From Todiramphus chloris collaris (Eukaryota; Chordata; Aves; Coraciiformes; Alcedinidae), in NCBI GenBank assembly GCA_025345505.1, contig JANVCC010000030.1, positions 372,001-436,000 on the forward strand: DNA of 64,000 nt, in the 5' to 3' direction. The notes beneath the pieces were generated by a model. It searched no databases. It saw only the letters and a program-made list of their open reading frames with translations, and was not told the origin of the DNA. Below, in pieces: positions 44,636-57,700 of this stretch. Position 1 is the stretch's first letter; every line of letters starts with the position of its first letter. The translations under genes and the position numbers were made by a program.

Positions 44636-45459
44636 GGCTGTGTCACCATTTAGGGTCAGGGCAGCCCCTTAGACCTTAGGCTCCTTAGCTATTATAACAG
44701 CCACTCTCTGTTAACCCCGCTCCCTCCCCAAAGGGAAGGAGAAATTCCCATTTCTCCCAAGGGAGAGAGACTCAGTGATTAGAAAAGGGAACTAGAACAG
44801 CTTGAATGAAAATGAAATTAATAAAAATGGAATATATACAAATAAATACAAAACCAGTATGGAACCCCGATGGCAATTATGTCACCGTCACCACTGATGC
44901 TGTGGAGCAGGCACTGAGAGAGTCCCAGACTGGGCCCCACAGCAGATGGGAGCTGTGTCCAGGAGCTGGATTCTGGTACCAGATTCAGAAGCACACTGAT
45001 TGGGATCAAAGGCAGAACAGACAGAGGCCTCCTTGGCTGCTCCGAGGAAGGAACTGAAAGAAGACCTGAGCCAAGCCAAGCAAAGCTGGCCAAGCAGTCC
45101 AAGAGGGCAGAAGAGCCCAGAGACCCTTCAGATCCTCAGCTCTATGCCGAATATGCCGCCTATGGGCTGGAATCCCTCGTTGGTCAGTTTGGGGTCACCT
45201 GCCCTGTCCGCTCCTCCCTGCAGGTGCAGCCTTTCACTTTCTGCACCCCCCAATGTGGTGCACGAGATCCAGCAGTGGCCTTGGTCTGCTTACCAACCCT
45301 TGGCAGTAACTCTAACCATGGGCTGTTATCACTGCTAGCAGCAGGCACTGTGAGAACAGGCTGCTGACTTCAGACAGTGCAGTGAGTTAGAAGAACTGAG
45401 CTGAAAAGTAAATCACTGAACAGAATTAGTTCTGATTTCACTCAAACCAGGACAGGCTG
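44636..45459. repeat. 5-bp target-site duplication GGCTG around the solo LTR
   Basis: GGCTG at 44,636-44,640 and again at 45,455-45,459, immediately outside the TG and CA ends. Five bp is the size expected for ERVL-class integration. Confidence 0.85.
44641..45454 (-). mobile_element. Solo LTR, avian ERVL-like, with 5-bp target duplication
   Basis: On the minus strand the element begins TGTCCTGGTTTGAGTGAAAT (45,454 down) and ends AAATGGTGACA at 44,641, so it has TG...CA ends. It carries the internal string gaccccaaactgaccaacga found in avian ERVL-type LTRs. It is flanked by perfect GGCTG duplications (44,636-44,640 and 45,455-45,459). The length is 814 bp with no internal retroviral genes beside it, so it is a solo LTR left by recombination. 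Both ends are intact, suggesting moderate age within the bird radiation. It is a fossil, not a gene. Confidence 0.85.
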
Positions 45460-46320
45460 TCAAAAGCAGAACACATCCTTAGCCCAGGATCTTTCCTGCC
45501 TCTCTAGATCTCCTTTCGCAGTCCAAATATCACGTACCTCTGGAGAAGAGGCAAAGAGTGAGCTTTCCCAGCTAGCCTTGTCAACTGCAGCTCTTGTTGG
45601 AATCAATATCTAAACTTTCAAAGTGAGCAATGCACCCCAAGTACTCAGCTTTAATGAAACATGGTTGCCTGTGCAAGTGTGGATCTGTGAAGGTAAGGAT
45701 GTAGGAATTGACCTCCTAGGCTTCTCAGCATCTTCTCTGCACCCACAGAAAGGTCGGACTGCTGGCTGTGGAGGGGGGGTTGCCCTTTTAGACACTGAGG
45801 TCCTGAGTCAGGCAATGTGCCAGGATTTTAGAAATATATGGGTCCTGGGAAAGCTTTCCTAGAAACTATGAAAATTATTAATTATCCTTAAACCCACTTG
45901 TTATCTGCTTCAGGAGGTTAATGGTTAGAAATTACATTTGTTCATTTGAATTTACATACAAAAATAGCTCCTCTTTATCATCTAGTGAATCTGGCCCTGC
46001 TCCGGGCCTTAATTACAGTGTGCTGCAGCAAGGTAAAGGGCACTGCTGACTGAAAGCATAAACCCGATCATCTGTTATCCACCAGCTGTTGGCATAGACT
46101 ATCACATGGGATAGTGCTTTGGACATTATTTTGGAGTTTAGACGGCAATTGTAAGATTGCACATTTCTTAGTGCCCTCGGTTATCCTGAACAATAATGAA
46201 AGAAAAGAGACAAGAAGAGGGAAGGAACATTCTCTCAGGCTGATCTGTGGGAAAGCTTCCCGAAGTCCAGCTAGGTTTGCCAATAACTCTAATAGAGAAC
46301 GGTTCCCCTTTCTTTCCTTC

Positions 46321-47455
46321 CTATATCTTCAGTAGTATCCACTTCCACTGTGTGCACAGAGAGAGTAGCTGTGTCCAACAGCTGTCACTGATCGGTGACA
46401 ATTCAGATGGGGAAAGGGGAAGTGAAGCAAAGAAACAAAGAGCTTTAATCAATAGCAGCAAAACAAAGTTGTCATGTAACCCTGAAACGCGTTGAGCACT
46501 TTGTGCTATCACTGAACAACTGAACTGATTGGGATGGTGCTTTGTGCTGCTGAACAGCCGGAGTGGGATCAAATTGTGTGACACAGTTACCACAATATAA
46601 CTGGACTTGCCTGTTGGTAAAAATGCAGATTCCTAAATCAGCACCAGAGTTAACATCAATAAGCAAAACTGGCAGAATGGCCTTGCGTCCCATGTGTATG
46701 GTGAGAGTGGCAGATGCTCCAGACTTGATTTATTCGGACTGGTTCTGGCCAAGTACTCGTATTTGCAAGGGATGCTGTGTACAAATATAGCTTGCTTTGT
46801 TTTCCATCAGAAGGGCACTGAGGGACAAAACAGTCCTTCCAGAAGGTTTTGGGTGTCTCGTTGTTTCTTACACTTTAAAAGTTGCCTGAGATTTGGTGCT
46901 GCCTTATAGGCCATAAGCTTACCCAAGAATTTCAAAGCAGAATTCTCTGGACTGATGTCAGTGCTGCAGTTGAGAGCCCTTCCTACTGACTGGGATCCAG
47001 AGAGAGCTCAGCTTAAGAGCGGGTACTGCCGGGATGAATCAGCAGATATCTTCCTGGAAGCAGCTGACAGTCTCAATATCCCAAGTGTTTAGCAAGGATC
47101 CCACCAAGCTAAAAAATTTGCTTCTAAAATGTTTGAATACTTCTTTCCAGCAAGGAGCTGTACAGTCATTCCCTGACAGCTGTGATATTATTTCCCATGC
47201 ATATATGAAGATCACACAGTGACATTTTTCAGCAACTTTGTTTACTAGATGATACGAATACAAAGATATATCAAGGCACTTAATGTTTTGATGTATTTCT
47301 CTTCGCATTGAACTTTTCAGGGAGACGAGGAGAAGGGAATGGGAAGGCAGCATATGTCCCATGTGTCTTGATCTGTTGACGCTGATCTTCATGGTTTTCA
47401 TGTCAGCTCTCAATGGCTTCATGTACATGAAGCACTGTGGTCTCTTGTATTTCAT
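46321..47455 (-). other. Unclassified coding-like patches
   Basis: Minus-strand open frames at 47,455-47,039 (138 codons; contains CVIFIYAWEIISQL), 46,693-46,472 (PVLLIDVNSGADLGICIFTN) and 46,593-46,321 lie close together. Plus-strand frames also run through the same DNA, so the strand is not certain. I recognise no family, and no splice borders were found. It may be an old inserted sequence or chance. Confidence 0.2.
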
Positions 47456-47955
47456 CTTCGTAGCTGACGTGTGGCTACAGCAGCGATGTTAAAGCAAAGG
47501 CCTCTGCATTAATACACTCATTGCCCTTGTTGTGCCAATCAGTTTTATGTAGTTAACTCGAGGGGACAATGAGCAGATTTGATTTTAAGTTCTGTTCAGA
47601 GACTGAAATGTTTTAGCAGTAGAATGATCTCCTAACAGAAATCACAGCTGACAGGTGTTTTTCTTCTTTAACCCCCACCTAGCAAAACCAGTTACAAGCT
47701 ATGCAAAGTTACAATTTTCGCATTGCTGGCTTACAGATAGCTGTTTGCTGAGGATCTCCATCACCACCAGTTCTAGAAATAAAGCCTTTTTTCAGACCTG
47801 AGCCCCCTCTCCCAGCCCTTCCTTTTTCATGAGATGGTGGATGGTGAAACTTGTCATTCAGAAAGAAGGCACTTTGTCTTAAGACTAAAACATAACAATT
47901 GCAGAATCAAACACTCCCTATATTTAGGTGGAGGAAAGAGCTTAACAAGTCAGGT

Positions 47956-47976
47956 TGTGTGTGTGTGTGTGTGTGT
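47956..47976 (+). repeat. (TG)10 microsatellite
   Basis: An uninterrupted TG dinucleotide run of about 21 bp between AGGT and ACAAGTC. Confidence 0.95.
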
Positions 47977-50900
47977 ACAAGTCAAGAGGAGGCCTGCACC
48001 TCGCGGAAAGGAACATTGTAGTCGGAGAGAAAAGCAGAGTGATTCTCATAAATGCCCTCATTCATGTGCACCATCAGAGAACAAGAGGTACTAAGATTGC
48101 CAAGTAACTTGGTGTAGTCTTGGAGGAATCTGTAGTTCTTGTAGCAAGGTAAAGAACTCCAGAAATCTTTAGTTTGATTGCACTGAATAGCTGCTAGTAT
48201 TGAAGTCCCTTAGACAATTAAGTGCTACCTAGGAAAGCGAAAAGGAGTCCAAGAGGTCATATCTGTTTAGGAAGTAAAATTCAAGGTCTTCAAAGGCAAC
48301 ATGTTTACTGGCTTTAGATCAGACTCAGCCCAGAGCTAAATTGTTCTGTACGACGTACTTTCACTCTGAGAAGCTGCAGTAGCATTGTGGAGCTTGGAGG
48401 AGAACATTTTTTAAAAAGCAGGGGGGAAAAAAAAAAATTAGTTCAGAAGGTACCTCTGAATCAATTAAGCATTACATACTTTGCTGAGTGAACCTGGAAA
48501 AGGCAGCTGTTCCCCAGTCCTGTACTGGAGTAGCTGTGGGTCAGTGTGTGGATACATGCCATCATTTGCAAAACTCCTCTAGTTGAAAGGATTTTTCTCA
48601 AAGGCTTATGTTTATTTCTATAATCTTTGTTTTGTTTTGAAACTGGTTCTGCAGGTTGCTTATGAGATTATGCATGTAAATAATGAAGGAAGGTACTTGA
48701 TACAAATTTCTTTATATCTTAAAACCAATTGTCATCTGGGATTTAGGATTAAAAATTAGAAACTCCTCTTATTTGAAGTGTGGTAGGGAAGTATTGTGAG
48801 TAACAGGGGATAGCAGCTTGGTGAGTGTATAGGGAAGAGGAAACAAATATAGGTGTTTACACTTGTAGCTCGTGGCACGGGGCCAACATTCGGTCTCTTG
48901 ACAGCACAGTCACACAACAGTCTCTGGCAGCCAGGTGTCTTAGGCAGTGACTCATACACTGAATACAGTTTTCTGTTGTTTTCATTCTCATCCCTTGTTA
49001 ACCTACAGATGGTCTGTCTCAAAATCTGCCTTCCTCTGAAACTTCCCAGTGGTGAATGTGACCAGTTGGTCTGTATTTGACTTTTCTCTTCCGGAAGTGG
49101 CTTGCTTACAGATTGATTGTGGGTTTATCAACCAGCAAGCATCACCTACAGCTCCAAATGACAGAGCGCTCCTAGCCTAACTTTCCCATGGAAATAGCCT
49201 TCCTTTGAATCTGTACTGGGATGGTAATGTGCATTTCAGGGCTCTAGCAGCAGGAACATATCAAACAGGCTGTCTGTGGTGACAGGAGACAGGATTTCAG
49301 TAATTCCCTTGTGTTGTCAAATAAGAAAGGGAATCCCTCTGCTCTGAGCTACAATTTCCTTTAATTTGGTCCAAGTAGAATAATCTGTGTTTATTCTTCC
49401 TGGCTACCTCTTTGAGAGAATAAACTAGGCAAACTTGACTTAATTCTTTTGTAATAGAAAAGACTGGTTGTAGGTTGAGGTCAGAAACAAAATGAATTTT
49501 GAGTATCTGAGGATTTAAGGTGAGGACCTTGACTCTTTCTTACACCAAATAGAACTTTTGAATTTCTGAAAAGGCTTTGTGTTTTCTGTTCTGACAAGCT
49601 CTGACCTTGTAAATCCTTCTTTCAGGAGCACTACAGAAAACTGAGAATTGTCCGTCTGGACAAGGCTTCTTTTTCCTCAATTTCCCATCTCAAAACAGCA
49701 GCATCATAGATGTCTCAGTATTTGCAGAAATACTAGGCACATGAGAGATGGTGTGACCTCTGAACAGCCCAAACAGCCCAATACTCTCATAATGGAGACT
49801 TGAAATTCTAAGCCAAGCCTTCCCTCTCCCAGACTCCTTCAATTATCCAGTAGAACTTCAGGTATTCTTCCTATGTAGACACAGAGGTATAGAGGTGGTC
49901 ATGCTAGGCCATCCCTACCCTGTTTCCAGTTAAAGAGCTTTCTAGACAAGGCTGACTGGCTTTGTGCTGAACACATACACTTGGAGTACAGTGAAGAGAA
50001 ACAGGATCTCTGCCCTGCTAAAACATAGCATTCATGCAGAAACTATTACTTGGGCAATTCCATTACTTCTACTGCTAACTCATATCTGCCAGTGAGCCTG
50101 TGAGAATCACGTCTTTGGGATGGAAGAGTTTCCTTCTGCTTCATTTTTACTGCAGCTGCAGAGAGACTGAATGAAGAGGACACAAGGATAGATGGATGAA
50201 CAGCCCACTGCTACATTAGACATCCTACCACCTCGCTAGTGCACAGAGAAGGAAATTAGTTCTGTCTTTGTCCTCCTGTCTTCAAAATGGAGTTGAGAAC
50301 TCCTTATAGTTAATGCCATAACCAAAATAGGTTTCTTCTTGAGAAGCCTTTTGTTTTCCAGAATGCGGTGTGTTTTGTATTTTCAAGTACAACATAGATT
50401 TTTATATAGATCTTGCTCTTTGGCATATTCAGATAAATACTCAGGATGCTGAACTCAGTGATCAAAAAGACAAGTAAGTTGACCTTACAAAGATTATGAG
50501 ATGAGCTATTAATACTCTGTGAGAAGTGTGATATTTCTAGGTGAGAAGATATTCAGCATAGGAACAAACACATCTGCTGAGGAGCATGCAGGTTTTTTTT
50601 CAAATTGACAGTGTTTTAATGATAGATGCTTTATGCAAAGGTGTATAAAGAATGCCTGATTTAGATGTTTCCATGATGCTGTGCAAGAGCTATTCTGCAT
50701 ATGAGCATTATGATGCAAAGCATGATCTATTTGACAATTTGTCAGTTTGCTCTGTCTTTAGAAATAAAATCCTGAGAGGCTGGCATTTTTTGCATTTGTG
50801 TGCATTAGATGGGTTGTTTTGGGGTAGGTAATCTGGTTTGTTTATTAAAAATGGAGAAGTGGTTTGACGAATTAAAATGTTGGAATTCAGCCTCTTGAAT

Positions 50901-51639
50901 TCACCCTCATCTCCAGTCCACTGAGGTGGCCATTGTCCCAGTCCAGGCAATCTGGCTTTGAAGAGTACTCATTTCTTCCCAGTAGTACTTTGCTTTACAC
51001 AGGATGTGTTGTTGGTGCTTATTTTCTCAATGTGGAGGTATCCTTTATAGCAAGTTTAATGACAACAAACCAGTAACAACTATTTTAAGTCATGTGCCTA
51101 CAGCATCAGAGAAATAGAGAATACATTTCACAGAGGGATAGTGTGTGGCTAATGAACTAGCCCGTTCATAAAAGCCAAAGGTAGAAGAGGATGCATCCAG
51201 CATCTTTCTCATTCCTTTTTGTCCCCAGTCTGCAATATAAGTGTAAGTAAAAAAAAATTGGTTCTTGGAATATACAGCAGTAGCCCTGTGTTAGCTATAT
51301 AGAGTTAGCTGAAACAAAGAGAGATGTGCAAATGGTGCCTAGGCCCTGGATCTCTCACGTCTGGTACACCAGGGCAGAGCAACAACATGGATCAAACAAT
51401 CAGGCAGTGATTTTGAAGTTCAAGCGATTGCATAAGGTTGAAAACTCCTTGAAGATGAGAGTGAGAGATTTCCCTCTTAAAAACACTTTTCTGCAAGAGA
51501 GAGTACTTTCAGGTGGGGGGCAAACAAAATAGAGGAGCTACAGGCTGTAAAAGAAGGTAGAAGGAAAGATGCTTTGGTCCAGTGAGGCTCACGTGAAGTC
51601 ATTTACTGGGGAGAAATCTAACCACCTCTGCCTTGCTCT

Positions 51640-51870
51640 TTCTTTTTTGCCTCTTTGCTCACCTTTGATCAGTGACTAATTCTTACTACCTTTGACTATC
51701 TTTGCCCTCCTGCAACTGCTCAGCCTTATAAAACCTGTAGTGGAGCGAATCTGTTGCAGCAGCGTGTGCACAATATCTGCCTAGATTTTTCGTCAGAGGC
51801 CACATCTTGTGCTATCAGGAATAAACTTGCTTGGCTCCATTCTAATATGAAATTTGATCTTTTAAAAGTT
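51640..51870 (+). mobile_element. Possible LTR fragment (weak)
   Basis: A TATA-like cagccttataaaacctgta near 51,720 and aggaataaacttgcttggct near 51,818 lie about 95 bp apart, the usual spacing of TATA box and poly(A) signal in a short LTR. No clear ends, target duplication or internal genes are seen. It could equally be chance. Confidence 0.2.
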
Positions 51871-53416
51871 AATAAATTTTTAACAAGACAAAAAAAAAGC
51901 AGTCCTGCTATGACATGTGAAGGGAACAGAAGCTATGGACTGGAGAAAAAAAATTTCTCACTAGAAAACATCTTTTTGAAGAGGGAAAATAAATTCCCTA
52001 TGGAAAGAACAAAGCACATGAAGTTAATGGATTATGAACAGGTAAAAAAAAAACAAACTTGGAGAAATAGTAGGTTCAAACATAAGAGAGGGAAGTAGGA
52101 AAGAGTGTTTTGTTTTTGGTTTTGTTTTTTGGAGATAAAGGTTAGTTATATGGCTAGCTAAGTACTTGAGATTATACATTATAGCTGAAGGGCTATTAGT
52201 GGAATAGGGATTTCTTTCCTCATGTCTGGCACAGCCTCCACTTAAGTGGTGTTGAGGTAGCCTTGTAGTTGCAGTCCTGAACAATGCTCTATTGCAGTGC
52301 TCTGTGGTGGTTGACTGCAGCCTAATGCACGTTGTAGTGTAACCAGCCCCTCTCAGACTGATGCAAGGCTGATGTAATAACTCTTGAAGCCAGCTAATAG
52401 TCTGATTAGGCCCTGCTAGAGTAAAAAAACCGTGGATTTATCGAACAAAAAAAAAAAAGGCAGAAATGCTTCTGGTGAACTAGGGGATGTTCATAGGTGA
52501 AGAACTCTGGAAAAACTTTTGTCTGGGTTATTGTTATCAAAGATCCTCTGTTCTGCTTAGAGGTATCTATGTGCCTTCTTCATTGCTGCAGAACTACAGC
52601 TAAGGCACAGACAGATCCACAAAGATCTCACTCTCTCACATAGCCATCGGTGGGAATCAGACATTTGAAATGCCTCTCAAGAAGTTGGGATCAGTTGACT
52701 TTGTCCAGGGTGGGTTTCTGTGGCATAGCAGAAGCTGTACTTCATTTCTTCTATTTAGTCATCCATCCTTCCTCCAGTTCCACCACCAAGCAGAAGTCCC
52801 AGGGGACTTCTGCCAGTGCTTCATGTGCACCAGGAGGTTCACCTGCACTAATTATAAAGCAAGCATTGGATCTCCTGAGAGATACTTAGCCACCCAGAAC
52901 TGTCTGTAGATGTTTCTGTTTGCCCCATTGGTTTATTTCTCTGTATGCTTGATCACTTGCATCTCCACAAACTTGATGGTTGTTTCCTGGATTGACAGTG
53001 ACATCCACATTGAGTGACAACCCAAAGTTTGTTGCCTGCCCTTCTTAGCAATACCCACTTGTGCTTTGTCTTGGGTCAGTTTCTCATTTGCCTTTTCACA
53101 GTTCTTAAGAAACAACCTGCCCTACTTTCTGTCTACAGAAAATTATTTTGAAAAGGGCAGTAGATTTCTATAGTGACTGGAGGCAAGAAAAGTTTGCATA
53201 GGTGGGACACCTCTGCATTGATCGTCTGTTGGAAAGCTGATGAATGCTGCAGTGTATTTAGAAGTGCAGTGTCTTGCCTGTCAGTGTGTGCTATGAAAGA
53301 GGTGTGGTTACCAGATGGGGTGAGGGAGGGATTAAGGCCCTGGTAAATCCTAGACTCCTGGACCTCTCTCCTTATTAATGCTGCCTGTGCTTTGTGTGTG
53401 CTCCTCTGCTGTGGGA

Positions 53417-53440
53417 TTTTTTTTCTTTTTTTTTTTTTTT
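53417..53440 (+). repeat. T-rich tract
   Basis: A T run broken by a single C, followed by AG. It mimics a splice acceptor, but no coding frame follows. Confidence 0.9.
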
Positions 53441-54667
53441 AGTTTTTTTAACTTCCAAAAAGTGGCTGAACTGGTGGAGGAACTGTGTTGCTCCCAGAAA
53501 CTTCAAATTAAATATATTTAACTTGTGTAGAAATACAATTGTACACCTTCCTAGCTTCACTTTAAATTAGAAATTCTTTTTCCTTGTTTTACAGTGGCTG
53601 CAAGAGCAGTGGTCTTTCTTGTCTGTCCCTAAAGTGAGAAAGAATTACATAAAGGAATAGATGTCAGTGGGTGCATAGTCCAGAAAGAGCAGAGCAACAT
53701 AAGTACAAAATTCAATTATTAATAGCACAGCATTTCTATCAGCTGTTCTCTTTTGAAATCTTGTTTAGTTTGGTGTAGTATAGACCAGAGAAACAGCGAT
53801 GAGAACTAGAGGCAGAAAGACTGGATTGGATAGAACAAATGGCTTTGATTAGAAATGCTATTAATGTATCCATCTAGAAATGAGAAGAAACTTTGACCTG
53901 AATATTTGATATTCAGATTTCTTGATAATAGGATGCCAACAAAATTTAGAAGCTGTAACTGAAGGGCAGCTGCCATTGGGTGACTTATGAAATATGTCAA
54001 GAACTGTCAAGAGTGTTGAGCTCTTTGCCAGCTCTGAGTATGAGGCCCATGCTTCTCCCATCTTTTCTAGGAGAATGGGCCTATTATAGTCCTTTCTGTG
54101 TCATGAGAAAATTGTGCAGTTTGTTATCTCTGGCACCATGGTTGTATCTTTTTCTGTTGGTCTCTAAAATAGGTATTTGGAGTTGTGGAGCTTAACCAAA
54201 CTCTGCAGTAATTGCTGCTTATCAGTTACATTCAGGGCCTATACAGATGTGTGTATATAAGACTGGTAGCTTGGCACCTCATAATTAGCAAATTCCTTAA
54301 TTCCTTCAAAAGCAATAAACCAGGATGGTGAACAAAGGTGTCAGATTTTTGTTATGGGTGTTGTTTGTTTGGGTATTTTTGTTATTTGTTTGGTTTTTTA
54401 ACCACCCGTCTTAGTTCAGCAGCAAAGTTTAGATACTGGTCCTGAAATTTCAGTTTTCAACCTTTTTTTTATATCATGTTCCATTTCTATAAAGCAGTAA
54501 TCACAGTGATGCCTTTTTGGCATGCACTGTTGTGTCAGGCCCAGAGGAATTGACCTGCTCTGTGTAGTAAAAGGGAGCGCTGCGCCCAGAGATCATTCAT
54601 GTGTACAAAAGTGCAGTGTCTCCTTCTCTTCTATCTCTTTCTGTTTCCCAAAGCTATGTATGGCTTT

Positions 54668-54793
54668 TCTTTTCCTCTTTTTTTTTTTTTCTTCCTTCTT
54701 CCTTTTTTTCCTTTCCCCCGCTCCTTTTTTCCCCCTCTCCTTTTTTCCCCTCTCCCTTTTTCCTCCTTTCCCCCCCGCCTTCTCCCCCCTTCC
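54668..54793 (+). repeat. Polypyrimidine tract, about 125 bp
   Basis: Nearly pure T/C, with only two or three G, in shifting TTTTCC and CCCTCTCC blocks. It creates long spurious open frames on both strands (Phe/Leu/Pro on +, Lys/Glu/Gly/Arg on -), which are not genes. Confidence 0.95.
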
Positions 54794-57700
54794 CATTTCA
54801 GTGCTGAAGTATGGAAGATTATAGCATACAAAACATTGCTGTGGCAGGGTACTACTGTGTGATGATGCTGGCAACACACACAATTAGCTATATTAATTTC
54901 TTTTCTTTCAATAGCTGAGAAGAAAACATATGGAATTAATGAGCAACAAAACCTCAGTTTTCATTTTCAGAAGGAAATGGAGACTGATTCATTCTGAAAC
55001 CATACACTCCAAAGGAGGAAGGTTTGAATTATTAACAACATATCTAAACATGATGGGTGCTGACACCTTCATCTCTTATTTTGCTGCCGTGGATTTTCTT
55101 CACATGCAGTGAGAGAATTTACACTACAGGAAGTGTTAATGGTTTCTCGCTTCCTACCCATTTTTAGCTGCCTAATTTATGGAAAGCCATTACTTAGTGA
55201 GTCATTGCTTTCACAGGATTAGTGCAGCTGAGATAGAGCTTTGGGTGTTCCTTTAGTTTTTGTATTTGCTTGAAAGGAACAACAGATCCACATTAAAACT
55301 GTTGGTATTTGGTATTACAGTAGAGTTCAGTCTCTGCTCTACTTGATTCCATACAAATATTGCAAGAGATGCTCCCAGTCCCTATGAGCTAACAGGTTAA
55401 ACAAGCAAGAAAGATAGGGACTTATCCTATATTATAGGATATAATACCACATCATAGATGTGGTAAGTCAGGGAGTCTCGTTGTTCAGAATTTGTGCTGA
55501 ACTGGATGAGAGTTAAGTGTTTGTGAAGATTACAAACAGGGCAGGAGGAATCTCACTGTACAGAACTGTTCATCCCACAATAGCTATTACAGAAGCACAT
55601 TTACTGTCTTGTTGATCTTAAGAGGCTCATTCACGAGTTAGAAAAGATAGCAGCCAAGCCTGAGGATCAGGATTTACCCCTAGTAGTAAACGAACCATGG
55701 GTTGAAATATATTTGGGCCGTCTGTATCCTGAATGTAACAGGAGAATTGCAGTGTGTAATAAAGTCTAGATTTCATAGACAATACTTTTTGTAATAAATA
55801 ATTTAGAAAGATTTTTTCAGATTAGAGAATGGTCTCCAGCAGGCACTAATAGATAAAATTTAAAGGAAATATTTACATGATTTTTTAACCTAACTTTCTC
55901 ACCTGTAAACCTCCTTACTTGTCACAAAAGGCATGTGTTACCTATTATGAGTCTTTCACTCAATTATAAGCTCTTAAACATTTACATAGTTTTTTTTCTG
56001 ATACAGATTTTCTGTAGAGATCTACTTCCAGAGGCTGTTTGTTTCAGTTATGTGTAGGTTTTTGAATTAAGGAGTCTGTATCTCACTGCACAGCACATAC
56101 CAGGTAGTGCAACTATCCATCTGTAGCTTCCACATTTGCCTTGCTAGGAAGTCTGTTGTGCAATGGAGTCAGTGAGTACCTGTGTCTGGGCTAACTTTTA
56201 ACTACTCTCCTAAAGAAATTGTAATTTTGGAGTGCTATCTGTACACAATAATGAAATGAAGCATCACTAGTTCGCCCTCTTTATTTTCCATGGGAGAATC
56301 TGTGGGGGAGTAAACTGATTAAATGACTTTACAAGTAATTTATTGCTCAGAGTTCTTTTTCTCTTCTTAACTTACTCCTATTCTGTCAGCTTCTTTTTTT
56401 TCTCACACCAGTTATTCTGACTTAAGAAATTACAAAGCTCTTCACAATACTGCTTGAATACTGGTATGTTTGCTGTATAAATTCTGCAGCAGATCTTCTA
56501 ACTTTGAAGCCACAGTTTTTTATTTTTATTTTATTCAGCTAAAGATTCTTTATATATGAGCTATTCACTTTTTTTCTTTTTAAAATGCTTGAAAGATTTT
56601 AAAACAAAAGGAGAAAATTAACCTAACTATTCATTAGGTTAAGGGGACAGTAAGTTACTGGTGGCTTGTTAAATGCTAAGTACAGAAATTAAATATAGCT
56701 CTCGTTAATCAGTTGGTGTATGTACATGCCTTTATGTGTACCCCCTCTTTTTAAGGAGGTGTTAGAAAATAAATCCCAAGGGAACCTTGACATCTATCAT
56801 CAAGCTGATTACATGAGAATGGTTAGTAAGCAATGTGAGCAAGTACAATAAACTCCAACTGCTTTTTTGCAATATGAGTCTGTGGTAGAAATGGAAACCC
56901 ATTGGAGTTGACTTTTGTAAGAAGCTTCGAAGTACGTTGAGTATTTAGAATTGAACTGTTCCATTGCGCTCCTCCAGTAGGATTTTTCTTAATGGGGATG
57001 TGTTTGGACTACATATTACTATTGTCATTCACTGACCATATACGTGGATTTTCAGAGGGGGAAAAAAAAATTCTGAACTTATTCTTGCCAGCTGAGGAAA
57101 AGTTGGAAAGAGAAGCTCGGGAGCTATTGGTTACTGTTGTTAGCTGTATACGAGGGTGGTCCATATCTCACCATGCCAGAAAATGTTCCAATGCTCACTT
57201 GAAGAAAAGAGGGTGGAGATGAGTTAATGGATGTGGCAGGAATTGGAATTATTAACAAGTTAGCAAGTCTTGCAAGATGGTAAGAGAGGTAAGGTAGAGG
57301 TATTTTTGTGACTGGGGAGTGATGTGGCAATTTTGGATATGAAGACAGGCTTTATTGGTTTGTTTCCTCATGGAACAATTCATTATATAGTGTGCAAAGT
57401 TTGCTTTTTAATGAATAACATCATAAACCAGGGAATAAATGGAGTAATTCTGAATATTGCTGATATTTCAGACAAGTAGAAGGGATAAGACTCAAACTTG
57501 ATATCAGTATATACTCATTGTGGGCCCTAACCAGAGAAAGGCAGAAATTGTCTATATAGTGTAGAAGTACGATAACATACCTTCAGTGCTTTTTCTATAA
57601 ATAAGTAAGCCAGGGGACTGAGCATTTGTCCTGCTTTGATGCATTTTGTTTCCAAGCAAACTACCGTACAAGTGATAAAATTAAAGCAAGCCATTACTAA

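Noticed and set aside
44806-45102. Open frames of 83 and 94 codons
   Set aside because: They lie inside the solo LTR and are not host genes.
54522-54883. Five overlapping frames of 68-100 codons
   Set aside because: They are all readings of the polypyrimidine tract.
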